A stretch of DNA of 64,000 bases from Myxococcales bacterium (GTDB lineage Bacteria; Myxococcota_A; Polyangia; Nannocystales; Nannocystaceae). The notes beneath the pieces were generated by a model, which was not told the DNA's origin, did not search any database, and saw only the letters and a program-made list of their open reading frames with translations. The stretch lies in contig JACKDV010000003.1 of the NCBI GenBank assembly GCA_020633315.1, forward strand, positions 434,001 to 498,000, in the 5' to 3' direction. The position numbers and the translations under genes were made by a program. Shown in pieces: positions 16,049-25,169 of this stretch; the stretch's first letter is position 1, and the number at the start of each line of letters is the position of its first letter.

Positions 16049-17506
16049 CTACTGTCCGAGCACCCGGAACTCGATGCGTCGGTTCTGCTGGCGACCACGC
16101 TTGGTCGCGTTGTCGGCGATGGGCTCGTCCGGCCCCGCGCCCCGGATCGAGATCCGATCGTCGTCCACCCCCCGGACCACCATGTACTCCTCCACGGCGG
16201 CCGCACGCTCCATCGAGAGCTGGAGGTTGTGCTCGTAGTCCCCGGTGGTGTCGGTGTGACCGCTGATCTCGATCCGCAGGCCCGGGTAGCGCTGGAGCAC
16301 GCTCACCGCTCGCTCCAGCACCGGGCGCGAGCGCGGCCGGATCGTCGCCCGATCCACGTCGAAGTAGATCCCGTCGATGATCCCGTCGAACGACTTGACC
16401 TCGTCGGGCAGCTCGTCGGGACAGCCGTCGTCGTCCTCGAAGCCGTTGCGGTTCTCCGCCTGCTCCGGGCACGCGTCGTCGGGATCGAGGAACCCGTCGC
16501 CGTCGGTGTCCTTGAGCGGGCAGCCGTCGGGCTCCACCCCCGGCTGGTCGGGACAGGCATCGTCGTCGTCGAGGAAGCCGTCGCGATCGCGGTCGAGCGG
16601 CGGGCAGCCGGTCGGGGCCGGCCCCGGCACGTCGGGGCAGGAGTCCTCCGGATCGAGCAGCCCGTCGGCGTCGGAGTCGAGCACGGGGCAGCCGTCGGGG
16701 GCCACGCCCGGCCGGTCCGGGCACGCGTCGTCGGGATCGAGGAACCCGTCGGAGTCCCGATCGCCGGGTCCGGGGGACGGTGGGGGCGACGATGCCGGGG
16801 CGGGGTTGCGTCCCAGTCGCACCGCCGCCCCCACCAGGAACTCACCGTTGTGGGTCACGCCGTCGGCCACGCCGCGCCGCGCCGCGAGCACGTCGCGGGC
16901 GTCCACGCGGATCTGGACCCGCGCGTTGGCGTTGATCTTCACCCCCGCGCCGAAGTGGAAGGTGGCGTCCACGTCGCGACCGAGGGCATCGCTGCTCACT
17001 CCCAGGCCGCCCACGCCGGCCAGGCCGAAGGGCACCACGCTCCACAGGCCCACCTGGCCCACCACGCTGCCGCGTACGTGCCACAGCGTGGCGCGACGAT
17101 CGTCCACCGTGTGCGAGGGGGCGGCCCCGCCCTCCACCTCGAGCCCCAGGAAGCGCGAGGGCAGGAAGCCCACCCGGCCGCCCACCGTGCCCGCGGCCGC
17201 GTTCAGCTCCTGCGGCGTGGTGCCCGCGGTGGTCTCGGGATCGAACAGCTCGTGCCCCTCGGCGGGCACGTACACGCCTCCATAGGCCCCCAGCTCCGCG
17301 GTGTTGCGCACGGGAGCCCAGCGCCGAATCCACGGCACGTCGGGGTCGGGGGGCGCGTCACCAGCGGGGCGAGTGGCCGGGCCCGTGGGGGCAGGAACGT
17401 CCGCCGGATCGAGGGACGAGGTGGTAGAGCCGGACTCGGCCGATCTTGCATCGGCCTCGGCCGCGGCTGCAGCCGCGAGGAGGGACAGCACGAGTAGAGA
17501 ACCCAT
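16049..17506 (-). CDS. OmpA-family protein with TSP3 calcium repeats
   Basis: A 485-residue outer-membrane protein. A signal peptide (about 1-18) and Pro-rich linker lead to a beta-barrel-like domain (about 70-240; LGAYGGVYVPAEGHELFDPE, VVPFGLAGVGGLGVS). Next are four or five thrombospondin type 3 repeats (about 250-355) of the form DSDxDGxxDxxDxCP. A C-terminal OmpA peptidoglycan-binding domain (about 365-485) carries FDVDRATIRPRSRPVLE, ISGHTDTTGDYEHNLQLSMERA and the end RQQNRRIEFRVLG. The family links the outer membrane to peptidoglycan. It is followed by the beta-propeller lipoprotein gene, likely in one operon. Confidence 0.93.
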   Translation of the reverse strand: MGSLLVLSLLAAAAAAEADARSAESGSTTSSLDPADVPAPTGPATRPAGDAPPDPDVPWIRRWAPVRNTAELGAYGGVYVPAEGHELFDPETTAGTTPQELNAAAGTVGGRVGFLPSRFLGLEVEGGAAPSHTVDDRRATLWHVRGSVVGQVGLWSVVPFGLAGVGGLGVSSDALGRDVDATFHFGAGVKINANARVQIRVDARDVLAARRGVADGVTHNGEFLVGAAVRLGRNPAPASSPPPSPGPGDRDSDGFLDPDDACPDRPGVAPDGCPVLDSDADGLLDPEDSCPDVPGPAPTGCPPLDRDRDGFLDDDDACPDQPGVEPDGCPLKDTDGDGFLDPDDACPEQAENRNGFEDDDGCPDELPDEVKSFDGIIDGIYFDVDRATIRPRSRPVLERAVSVLQRYPGLRIEISGHTDTTGDYEHNLQLSMERAAAVEEYMVVRGVDDDRISIRGAGPDEPIADNATKRGRQQNRRIEFRVLGQ

Positions 17507-17650
17507 CGCGGCGACAGTGGTTCACGACGCATGCCGCAGGCACCATCGAACCGGTCCACGGGATTCCGAGCACCTACGGCCGGCATCCCCGCCGCCGAGC
17601 AGCCACGAATCGTTACCCGCACCACGTAATGTGACGCTCGAACCCGTCAA

Positions 17651-17671
17651 AATGGCCTAAGGGAGGCCATT
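17651..17671. promoter_or_regulatory. Perfect inverted repeat, possible operator
   Basis: AATGGCCT, a 5-base spacer (AAGGG), then AGGCCATT: an exact 8-bp dyad. It lies between the divergent OmpA gene (start 17506) and a small plus-strand membrane ORF (17694). An intrinsic terminator is unlikely because no gene ends here and no T-run follows. A repressor or activator operator is the more natural reading, but no binding protein can be assigned. Confidence 0.45.
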
Positions 17672-17693
17672 AGGGCGCTTTGGGGCGGATGGC

Positions 17694-17960
17694 ATGGGGG
17701 TTGCTCTGGTGCTCGTCATGGATCCCCGCCCATCGTCCCTCCGTTGTCTGCTGTCCCTGCTCGTCGAGGATGCTCCGCCCGCGGTCCGTGCTCGCATCGC
17801 GATGCTCGTGGTCGACGCGATGACCATCCTCGCCGTGGTGGCCGTCGTGATGCTCGCGCTGCTGCTCTCCTATACTGGGATGCTCGGCATCACCGAGCCC
17901 GCCCGCGGACCCGCGCCCCACTCGATCGAGATCGGCACCCCCAGGATCGACGTCCGCTGA
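17694..17960 (+). CDS. Small single-pass membrane protein (tentative)
   Basis: An 88-residue open frame starting ATGGGGG at 17694, with an alternative ATG at 17718. One strong transmembrane helix (about 42-62: MTILAVVAVVMLALLLSYTG) follows a short amphipathic cytoplasmic part (LLSLLVEDAPPAVRARIA), and the tail is Pro-rich. The hydrophobic run, typical residue use and position beside a dyad support a real gene. The antisense reading is His/Asp/Arg-biased and featureless. Function unknown. Confidence 0.5.
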   Translation: MGVALVLVMDPRPSSLRCLLSLLVEDAPPAVRARIAMLVVDAMTILAVVAVVMLALLLSYTGMLGITEPARGPAPHSIEIGTPRIDVR

Positions 17961-18225
17961 TCCGGCCGTGCGATCCCTGGCTTGCGCGCTGAGGTGCATT
18001 CCCGTGCCCGCCCCCGTCCCCCCTCGCCACCATGCTGCTCCTCGCGTTACACGAGCGATGCACCGTTACACCTCGAGCCACTGGTCATTTCGAACCTCCG
18101 ACACCGACACCGTCGCATTGGGCATTCGGGCCAAAGTGAACGAGAACGGCGTCGATCCCGGCGTTCATCGTTGCCATCGGACGGTGGGCGCTCGGTCGCC
18201 GGGCCATCGTCCATTCGGTGAGCCG

Positions 18226-18241
18226 TGGCACGCCCGTTGCA
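18226..18241 (+). promoter_or_regulatory. Sigma54 (-24/-12) promoter, full consensus
   Basis: TGGCACGCCCGTTGCA matches the sigma54 consensus TGGCACGN4TTGCW at every fixed position, with exact GG-to-GC spacing. Transcription would begin near 18252, giving a leader of about 98 nt before the lipoprotein gene at 18350. The rest of the 17961-18349 gap shows no coding signal that I trust. Sigma54 promoters need an NtrC-type activator; one is encoded at 23.7-25.1 kb. Confidence 0.75.
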
Positions 18242-18349
18242 CCGTATCCGGTCGAGCTGAACGTCCGTTGACGACGACGATGGCATCCGTCCCCGCCTCG
18301 TCTCGTCACGGCCAAATCGTCGAATTGCGACACGGAAACGGTGAACGAA

Positions 18350-19162
18350 ATGAGCACGATGTCAACCAAGGGAGCCTTCGCCTTCCACCTCGCCCTGCTG
18401 AGCACGATGCCCGCCGGCTGCGACGAGGAGTCGACCTCCGCCCCCGAGGAGCTGCAGTTTCGCGCGACCACTCGCTCCGAGGTCGCGACTCCCGGAGACC
18501 CCGACGGGGGCATCTTCATCAACAATGGACTCGACGATCCCGACGTCAGCGGGGTGAACCCGGCGTACGGGTTGTCGACGAACGAAGGTCTCGACCCCGC
18601 CGGCGATCTGCTGGCGGACCCCGACCGTCGTGACACCATCGAGTACCTCGTGGAGTGTGCCCTGCCGCCCGGGGCCAGCATCACCAAGGTGGTCGATGGC
18701 GAGCCCCTCGAGTTCGACGGCCAGATCGGCCTCGCCCCCGAGTGGGAGGACGGCGAGTGCGACGAGGACTGCCAGGAGTGGGTCTCGGCCTGCCTGCTGG
18801 CCCGGACCAACGTCAGCGGCCAGACCGTCTCGCTGTGGATGCGGGCCGATCACCCGGCCATCGGCACCGGCACCAGCCTGCGCTTTCCGGTCTACGAGGC
18901 CAGCTTCTTCGGGAACCTCTTCGATGGCTCGGGGCAGAAGAACATCTGCCAGGGCAGCGTGGCCTCGTCGACGGTCGCCTTCCTCGACGGTCGGACCTGC
19001 TCGGCCGAGCTCGGTGAGTCGTGCGGCTTCACCAAGCACAACGACTGCGAGCTGGCGCCCCGCTGCACCTTCTGGGGGCTGCTGCAACCCACGGCGGTCG
19101 GCTGCGCCCCTCCGAGCGGTGCTCCGTACCACACCATCACCACGTACATCTCGGCGATCTAG
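18350..19162 (+). CDS. Predicted lipoprotein, sigma54-promoted
   Basis: A 270-residue protein. Starts at GTG 18341, ATG 18350 and ATG 18359 are all in frame; I use 18350. The N-terminus ends in a weak lipobox (MPAGC, near Cys24). The body carries RRDTIEYLVECALPPGASIT and DECDxxCQEWVSACLLARTN-like sequence, a pattern I associate with a recurrent myxobacterial secreted family of unknown function. Several paired cysteines follow (CQGSVA, CSAELGESCGF, CELAPRC), implying disulfides. A full-consensus sigma54 promoter lies about 110 bp upstream. The next gene, 137 bp on, is a kinase-TPR fusion. Confidence 0.78.
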   Translation: MSTMSTKGAFAFHLALLSTMPAGCDEESTSAPEELQFRATTRSEVATPGDPDGGIFINNGLDDPDVSGVNPAYGLSTNEGLDPAGDLLADPDRRDTIEYLVECALPPGASITKVVDGEPLEFDGQIGLAPEWEDGECDEDCQEWVSACLLARTNVSGQTVSLWMRADHPAIGTGTSLRFPVYEASFFGNLFDGSGQKNICQGSVASSTVAFLDGRTCSAELGESCGFTKHNDCELAPRCTFWGLLQPTAVGCAPPSGAPYHTITTYISAI

Positions 19163-19299
19163 GTCCGGATCGGGACATGATCGATCCGCTCGAAACCCGC
19201 TCACTGGTGCCCGGGTCATCGCCCGAGGCGGCTCGATGCCGTATCATCGACGACGGGTCTCGTGGCCCCAGCAGCGGGGTCATTGGATGGTGGGCGGCC

Positions 19300-21813
19300 A
19301 TGCTGATCGATCGCGATCACGACGAGCGAGGAGCTGATCGTTCCTCGGCCGAGGACTCGGACGATCCGTCGACGCCCACCCGGCGCATCGACGGACCGTC
19401 CCCGGCGGCGGTCGACGTCGAGCATGCGATCGAGCCGCCCGACGACCAGCTCGTGCAGGGCAGCCAGGTCGGGCGCTACTCGATCCTCAGCCGCATCGGC
19501 GTGGGCGGCATGGGGGCCGTATACAAGGCATGGGATCCCCAGCTCGATCGCCCCGTGGCCCTCAAGGTGCTGCGCCACGACTGGAGCGCGAGCCCCAGCG
19601 CCGTCACCCGCATGCGCGAGGCCCTGCTGCGCGAGGCCCAGACCCTCGCCCGCCTCTCGCACCCCAACATCGTCACCGTCTACGACGCGGGGCCCACCGC
19701 CGACGGGGTGTTCATCGCCATGGAGCTGTGCGAGGGGCAGACCCTGCGCGAGTGGCTTCAGTCGGAGCGACGGCTGCAGGAGATCCTCGACGTGTTCGTG
19801 CAGGCCGGCCGCGGCCTCGCCGCGGCCCATGCCGCCGGCATCGTGCACCGCGACTTCAAGCCGGCCAACGTGCTCATCGGCGACGACGGCACGGTACGGG
19901 TGGCGGACTTCGGCCTCGCCCACCTCATCGAGATCGCCTCGCCCGACAACGGCAGGACCGAGCCGCAGGCCGACGAGGACACGGATCGATCGGTGAGCAC
20001 GATCGCCGGCACGCCCACCTACATGGCCCCGGAGCAGCTGCTGGGACGGATCGGCGACCATCGCCAGGATCAGTTCGGCTATTGCCTGAGCCTGTACGCG
20101 GCGCTGATCGGCCAGCCCGCGTTCCCGGGGCGCACCTTCCAGGAGCGCCGCGAGATCGTGCCGCTCGGGCTCGGCGAGCACGAGCGCGAGCGCCTGCACC
20201 ACGCTCGCCACGTGCCGGCGCGGGTGCGACGGGCCCTGCTGCGCGGCCTCGAGGTCGACCCACGACTACGCTACCCCGCGATGACCGACCTGCTCGCCCA
20301 GCTCGAGGAGCGGCGGCGCTGGCCGTGGGTGATGGCCGCCTCCACGCTGGTGCTCGGCCTGAGCATCGGGGTGGCGGTCGGCCTGATGGGGGCCATGAAG
20401 CCGCCCTGCTCCACCGCCGAGGTGGCCCTGGACGGCGTGTGGACGAAGGCGGACCGCGAGCGCATCGAGGCGAGCGCCATGAGCACGGGGCATGCCGACG
20501 CCCGGGTGATGGTCGACCGCACCACCCGCGTGCTCGACGAGTACGCCGAGACCCTGGGCGAGGCCTACGTGGCGACCTGCCGCGCGACCCACGTGACCCA
20601 CCAGCAGTCCGATTCCCGCTACGACGCCGAGCTCCGCTGCCTGGGCCACCGGCACAACCGCCTCGAGGCGGCGATCGACACCCTCGCGGAAGTGGAGAGC
20701 GCCAAGCAGCTCCAGGATCGCGTGCTCGCGCCGCTGCGCCTGCCGCCCGTGTCGGACTGCGAGCGCGACGACCTCGAGGAGGACGCCTCGGAGCTGCCCA
20801 CCGACCCCGACCTGCGCGCTCGCATCCAACGACAGTACGGGCTCCTCGACGTGGCCCTCACCCTGCGCGACGCCGGCGAGACCCAGCGGAGCGCCGACAT
20901 GGCGGCCGACATCGCCGAGGTCGCCCGCGGGCTGGAGCACACCCCCCTGCTCGCCCAGGCCCTCGAGCTGCTCGGCCAGCTCCAGACCGATCTCACCTCG
21001 GCCCGCGCCGCCGAGACCACCCTGCGCAATGCGATCATCGCGGCCGCGAAGACCGGCCAGACCCGAGTGGAGGCCCGGGCGTGGATATCGTTGCTGTTCA
21101 GCGTGATGCAGCAGGAGCGGCTGCCCGAGGCCGGCGCGCTCATCTTCCCTGCCGAGGCAGCGGTCAACCGCGCCGGCGACGATGAAGAGGCGCTCGCCTG
21201 GCTGCGCAACAACGAGGGCACCTACTACGCGAAGCGCCACGACTTGCCTCGGGCGGCCGAGCACATGCTGCAGTCGCTCGAGCTCAAGCGTCGACGGCTC
21301 GGCGACGAGCACATCGACGTGGGCATCGCCTGGTCCAACCTGGGCACGGTGTACCAGCTCGACCACCGGCCCCAGGACGCCCGCAATGCCCTTGGCCACG
21401 CCCGCGACGTCTTCGCGGGAACCGTGGGCATCGAGCATCCGTTCTACCAGGTCACGCTCGCGGGCCTGTGCGGCGTGGAGCTCGACCTGTGCGACTACGA
21501 GGAGGCCTACGCCCTGTGCGAGCGGGCGCTGGACCAGCTCGAGCACGCATCGTCCTCCCCGCATGTGCGGGGGACCTTGTCCTTCCGCACCGCCAAGATC
21601 CTCGCCGGCCTCGGTCGCACGCCCGAGGCGCTCGAGATGGCCGAGCAAGCGAAGGGCCTGTTCGAGAACGAGGAGCCCGAGGCGGCCAAGGATGTCGAGC
21701 TGTGGATGCAGGACCCCCAGCCGCATCCCGTGGCGCCGCCGTCCGAGCCCGGGTCCGTGGTGGCGCCCCATCGCTGCCCCGACGCACCGTCGGAGCCGAC
21801 GAAGCTCCCCTGA
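19300..21813 (+). CDS. Ser/Thr kinase-TPR fusion protein
   Basis: An 837-residue protein. The kinase domain (about 58-340) has IGVGGMGAVYKA, K89, HRDFKPAN with D185 and DFG at 203-205. A transmembrane helix is at about 343-364. The extracytoplasmic part begins KPPCSTAEVALDGVW, followed by a helical segment and TPRs (about 530-760; LRNNEGTYYAKRHDLPRAAE, IGIAWSNLGTVYQLDHRPQ-like repeats). This kinase-TM-TPR layout is a common myxobacterial family. The start at 19300 is tentative because an in-frame ATG at 19177 would add 41 residues without clear features. The Pro-rich C-terminus runs into the GAGCC repeat tract. Confidence 0.92.
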   Translation: MLIDRDHDERGADRSSAEDSDDPSTPTRRIDGPSPAAVDVEHAIEPPDDQLVQGSQVGRYSILSRIGVGGMGAVYKAWDPQLDRPVALKVLRHDWSASPSAVTRMREALLREAQTLARLSHPNIVTVYDAGPTADGVFIAMELCEGQTLREWLQSERRLQEILDVFVQAGRGLAAAHAAGIVHRDFKPANVLIGDDGTVRVADFGLAHLIEIASPDNGRTEPQADEDTDRSVSTIAGTPTYMAPEQLLGRIGDHRQDQFGYCLSLYAALIGQPAFPGRTFQERREIVPLGLGEHERERLHHARHVPARVRRALLRGLEVDPRLRYPAMTDLLAQLEERRRWPWVMAASTLVLGLSIGVAVGLMGAMKPPCSTAEVALDGVWTKADRERIEASAMSTGHADARVMVDRTTRVLDEYAETLGEAYVATCRATHVTHQQSDSRYDAELRCLGHRHNRLEAAIDTLAEVESAKQLQDRVLAPLRLPPVSDCERDDLEEDASELPTDPDLRARIQRQYGLLDVALTLRDAGETQRSADMAADIAEVARGLEHTPLLAQALELLGQLQTDLTSARAAETTLRNAIIAAAKTGQTRVEARAWISLLFSVMQQERLPEAGALIFPAEAAVNRAGDDEEALAWLRNNEGTYYAKRHDLPRAAEHMLQSLELKRRRLGDEHIDVGIAWSNLGTVYQLDHRPQDARNALGHARDVFAGTVGIEHPFYQVTLAGLCGVELDLCDYEEAYALCERALDQLEHASSSPHVRGTLSFRTAKILAGLGRTPEALEMAEQAKGLFENEEPEAAKDVELWMQDPQPHPVAPPSEPGSVVAPHRCPDAPSEPTKLP

Positions 21814-21814
21814 G

Positions 21815-21876
21815 CCCGCGCCGAGCCGAGCCGAGCCGGGCCCGCGCCGAGCCGAGCCGAGCCGAGCCGAGTCGAG
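21815..21876. repeat. GAGCC pentamer repeat tract
   Basis: Two direct copies of a 23-bp unit (CCCGCG plus CCGAG/GAGCC pentamers), the second extended by extra pentamers. The tract begins right after the kinase-TPR stop codon. It is followed by a 14-bp perfect palindrome, GGCTCCCGGGAGCC (21886-21899). It lies between convergent genes (the FHA gene ends at 22044). The palindrome could fold as a weak bidirectional terminator, though it lacks a T-run. The tandem pentamers look like replication-slippage products. Confidence 0.7.
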
Positions 21877-22043
21877 GAGGACGGTGGCTCCCGGGAGCCC
21901 GCGGCGATCCACGGCGCATCGTGATCGCCACCCGAGCTGCGCGGCACCGCAGCAGGCTCGCCCCCACGGCCCGAGCCCCGGCGGGCTCGAGCCCTACGCC
22001 GAGGGGAGCCCAACGGGGATGAGCACGCGCCAACGCGAGGAGC

Positions 22044-22985
22044 TCAGCGCTCGTGCACGTCGAGCCACCGGGAGATCCGCGCCTGCAGTCGCCGGAGCTT
22101 GGGGTCGCCCAGGCAGGCATCGAGGGCCCGACGTGCGAGCATGATGCGACGGTCGGGGCCCTGCCCGGCGGCCTGCAGCGCGCGAGCGAGGGCGAACCAG
22201 GTCTCCGCCAGCACGGGCGAGCCGGGAGCGTGGGCTGCGAGCAGGGCCTGGGCGCGCTCGAGCTGCTCCATGGCCATCAGCGGTCGACCACGTCGCTGCG
22301 CGCAGGCGCCGAGGCGAAAGTGCAGCCGCCCCAGCACCGCGGGCGACGACGACGGGTGCTGCTCGAGGATCCGCAGGGCACGGCCGAGGTAGCGCTCGGC
22401 CGGCTCGGCGGAGCCCCGCTCGAGCAGCGCCGCGCCGAGGGTCTCGAGCACCTCCACCAGATCCGCGTGGTCGCGACCCAGCGCCCGCTCGCGCAGCCGT
22501 AGGGTGTGCAGGTGGACCTCGATCGCAGGGTCGTAGCCGCTCGAGCCCCCGTGCTCGGCCGGCTCCTCGGAGCGAGCGCGGGCCGGCGCCGGGACGCGCT
22601 CGGCCGCCGCTTCGACCTCGGCCCGGGGCTCGGCCTCGCGATGGGGTCCGGTGGCCGGGTGGGCGAAGCGGAGCCCGATCACCGTGGTGGGCCCGATGCG
22701 GATCCGATCGCCGTCGCGTAGCCCCTCGGCATCCACACGACGACCGTTGACGAAGGTCCCGTTGGTCGAGCCGAGGTCCACGATCTTCACCGAGCCGTCG
22801 CCGTCCCGGACCACCTTGGCGTGGGCGCGAGAGATGCCCTCGTCCTCGAGCCGCACGTCCACGCGACGGCCCCGGCCGATGGTGCTCTCGCCCACCGTCA
22901 GCTCGAACACCGCCCCCTCGCGCATGCCATGGAGCACGATGAGATAGGTGTTGCGGCGACGCTGGGGGCGGAGCGCCCCGTGCAT
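22044..22985 (-). CDS. FHA-domain protein with helical C-terminal repeats
   Basis: A 313-residue protein from the ATG at 22985; a GTG at 23021 in frame is an alternative. The FHA domain (about 12-110) has the phosphothreonine-binding signature: STIGRGRRVDVRL, ISRAHAKVV, and DLGSTNGTFVNGR. An Ala/Glu linker precedes a helical TPR-like domain (about 175-310; RALRILEQHPSSSPAVLGRL, AETWFALARALQAAG). FHA domains read phosphothreonine, so this protein may take output from one of the nearby Ser/Thr kinases. It is 116 bp downstream of an unknown gene with its own sigma54-type promoter and is probably cotranscribed with it. Confidence 0.88.
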   Translation of the reverse strand: MHGALRPQRRRNTYLIVLHGMREGAVFELTVGESTIGRGRRVDVRLEDEGISRAHAKVVRDGDGSVKIVDLGSTNGTFVNGRRVDAEGLRDGDRIRIGPTTVIGLRFAHPATGPHREAEPRAEVEAAAERVPAPARARSEEPAEHGGSSGYDPAIEVHLHTLRLRERALGRDHADLVEVLETLGAALLERGSAEPAERYLGRALRILEQHPSSSPAVLGRLHFRLGACAQRRGRPLMAMEQLERAQALLAAHAPGSPVLAETWFALARALQAAGQGPDRRIMLARRALDACLGDPKLRRLQARISRWLDVHER

Positions 22986-23101
22986 GACCTTGGTGGGCTG
23001 ATCACGCCGCTCGCTGACCACACCGCCCGAGCAGGAGGGGGCTCGTGCCGCCGCCGTGAAGGCCCCGGCGGGGCGACGAGCACGTCTGACCGACGTAGAG
23101 C

Positions 23102-23584
23102 TCACCGCCGGACCCCCGGCTCGCCATCGACGAGCATGCTGCGGACTCGAGCCCCACGGCCCAGCGTCCACAGCACCGCGTCACCGCGGGTGAGCAGGCC
23201 CCGGGCCACCTCGAGCACCGTGCCCATCGCCAGCTCCACCCCCAGATCGAGGCGCGCCGTGGTGAGCCAGTGGCTCGGCCCCGCGTGCTCGACGAACGCC
23301 TGCTTCACGCTCAGGCGCGTCGACACGTCGAGGCCCGCGGTCTTGCACAGCACCATCAGCCGTCGCGACGAGCGGGCGACCACCCGCCGGATCGTGGTCT
23401 GGGGTGCCTCGTCGATGGGCTCGAGCTCGGGCTCCAGCCCCTCGGCGTGGGTGAGGGCGAGCAGGCGCGTGACCCCTTGGTCCTCGCGATCGACGCGGCG
23501 GCACAGCAGGGTGAGCGGGCCGAGCGGAATGATGACCCCGGGCGACGGGGACGACCCAGAGGGAATGCGATGGATGGTGTTCAT
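23102..23584 (-). CDS. Unknown soluble protein, sigma54-promoted
   Basis: A 160-residue protein beginning MNTIHRIPSG, with AAGGAG about 12 nt upstream and a near-consensus sigma54 promoter at 23633-23618. It has no signal peptide or membrane segment. The middle is basic (TTIRRVVARSSRRLMVLCKT) and the C-terminal half alternates beta and helix (WLTTARLDLGVELAMGTVLE; RGDAVLWTLGRGARVRSMLV). I do not recognise it. It lies directly downstream of the NtrC-type activator gene and upstream of the FHA gene, so it is a candidate output of that two-component system. Confidence 0.72.
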   Translation of the reverse strand: MNTIHRIPSGSSPSPGVIIPLGPLTLLCRRVDREDQGVTRLLALTHAEGLEPELEPIDEAPQTTIRRVVARSSRRLMVLCKTAGLDVSTRLSVKQAFVEHAGPSHWLTTARLDLGVELAMGTVLEVARGLLTRGDAVLWTLGRGARVRSMLVDGEPGVRR

Positions 23585-23617
23585 GCCCGGCGGCTCCTTG
23601 GGCCACGCAGGAACCGA

Positions 23618-23633
23618 AGCAAGACGCGTGCCG
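23618..23633 (-). promoter_or_regulatory. Sigma54 (-24/-12) promoter
   Basis: Read on the minus strand: CGGCACGCGTCTTGCT. It matches TGGCACGN4TTGCW except for the first base, with exact spacing. The start site would fall near 23607, about 22 nt before the ATG at 23584, with AAGGAG inside that leader. The site lies between the activator gene and the unknown gene it would drive. Confidence 0.72.
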
Positions 23634-23714
23634 CACCTGCGGGCCCCTACGACCAGCTCTCGGGGCGTTGCCGCCGAGCCGCCGACCACGGACCGTTGCA
23701 CGAGCAACGAAACG

Positions 23715-25088
23715 TTACTCGTCGCTGGGCTCGAGACGATACAGGCGGATCTTTCGATCCAGGGTGGGCCGGGAGATCCCCAGCGCCTCGGCGGCGGCCT
23801 TCTTGATCCACCCGAGCTGCTCGAGGGTGCGGCGGATGTGGTCGCGCTCCATGTCGGCCAGGGTACGCGGGGCCGACGTCGGCACAGCGGCCTTGGCCGT
23901 CGCGATCTCGCGGACGCCCGCGGCATGGAGGTGATCGGGCGTGAGCACCCCCTGGGCCATGATCGCGCCGTGCTCCATCACGTTGCGGAGCTCGCGGACG
24001 TTGCCCGGCCAGGGGTAGCGACGCAGCAGCTCGACGGCCGCCGGATCGATCACGAGGTCGAGCTTGTCGATCTGGCGGCCGATCTGGCGCAGCAGGTGAC
24101 GGGCGATGGGCAGGATGTCGTCGGGGCGCTCGCGCAGCGGCGGCACGTGGAGCTGCACCACCCCCAGGCGGAAGTAGAGGTCCTCGCGGAAGCGTCCGTC
24201 CTCCACGTCGCGTCGCAGGTCGCGGTGGGTGGCGCACACCAGGCGCGCCTCGAAGGGCCGCCCGCGGGTCTCCCCCACCCGTTCGAAGGTCCGCTCCTCG
24301 ATCGCCCGCAGCAGCTTGCCCTGCAGCTCGAGCTCGAGCTCGCCGATCTCGTCGAGCATCAGGGTGCCCTGACCGGCCAGCTCGAACCGACCCGGGCGAT
24401 CGCGGGTCGCCCCGGTGAACGCCCCGCGGGCGTGGCCGAACAGCTCCGACTCCACCAGCGTGGGGCTGAGCGCGGCGCAGTTGACCGCGACGAAGGGCAG
24501 CGCCGAGCGCCCGCCCAGCTCGTGGATCGCCCGGGCCACCAGCTCCTTGCCGGAGCCGCTCTCTCCCGTCACGAGCACGTTGACGCCGGTGGGCGCCACC
24601 CGGGCGATCTGCTTGAACAGCTCGGTCATCGCGGGCGAGCTGCCCACGATGATGTCGTCGATGCGGGTCGAGGCCTTGGCCCCCGAGGGCTCCCGCACAC
24701 GGCGCTGCACGAGCTGCACCCGCAGCTCGCGCTCACGCTGCGCCCGCTCGATCACCACGAGCAGCGCGTCGAGGTCCGGCGGCTTGACGAAGTAGTCGTA
24801 GGCCCCGCGCTGGATCGCCTGCACGGTGGTAGCCAGCGACTCGGCCCCGGTGACCATGATGACCACGGGCCGGTTGGGCTTGGCCACCACCTCGTCGAGC
24901 AGCGTGAGGCCAAGGCCGTCGGGCAGGTGCTGATCGAGCAGGGCGAGGTCGAACTCCTCGTGATCGATCCGCCGCCGGGCCTCGGCCACGGACTGCGCAT
25001 GGACGACCTCGTAGGATTGCTGCTCGAGGATTCTGGTGAGGGTCTTCCCGAATCCGGGATCATCCTCGATGACGATTGCACGGAGCAC
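23715..25088 (-). CDS. NtrC-family sigma54-dependent response regulator
   Basis: A 457-residue protein with all three NtrC-type modules. The receiver domain (1-120) has acidic residues in VIEDD, the phospho-acceptor D52 in LALLDQHLPDG and K103 in YFVKPP. The AAA+ domain (about 145-380) has Walker A GESGSGKE, the sigma54-contacting GAFTGA loop (HARGAFTGATRD), Walker B LMLDEIGEL, and the R-finger region FREDLYFRL. The Fis-type HTH (about 415-457) ends AAAEALGISRPTLDRKIRLY. It is encoded 81 bp after the histidine kinase gene. It probably activates the sigma54 promoters flanking this pair. Confidence 0.96.
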   Translation of the reverse strand: MLRAIVIEDDPGFGKTLTRILEQQSYEVVHAQSVAEARRRIDHEEFDLALLDQHLPDGLGLTLLDEVVAKPNRPVVIMVTGAESLATTVQAIQRGAYDYFVKPPDLDALLVVIERAQRERELRVQLVQRRVREPSGAKASTRIDDIIVGSSPAMTELFKQIARVAPTGVNVLVTGESGSGKELVARAIHELGGRSALPFVAVNCAALSPTLVESELFGHARGAFTGATRDRPGRFELAGQGTLMLDEIGELELELQGKLLRAIEERTFERVGETRGRPFEARLVCATHRDLRRDVEDGRFREDLYFRLGVVQLHVPPLRERPDDILPIARHLLRQIGRQIDKLDLVIDPAAVELLRRYPWPGNVRELRNVMEHGAIMAQGVLTPDHLHAAGVREIATAKAAVPTSAPRTLADMERDHIRRTLEQLGWIKKAAAEALGISRPTLDRKIRLYRLEPSDE

Positions 25089-25169
25089 GACGGGGGCGGT
25101 CTCTCCTGTCGAGATGATACGCGGCGCGACGTTTCGTGCGCCCAGCTTTCGACCGATGAAAATATTGCG

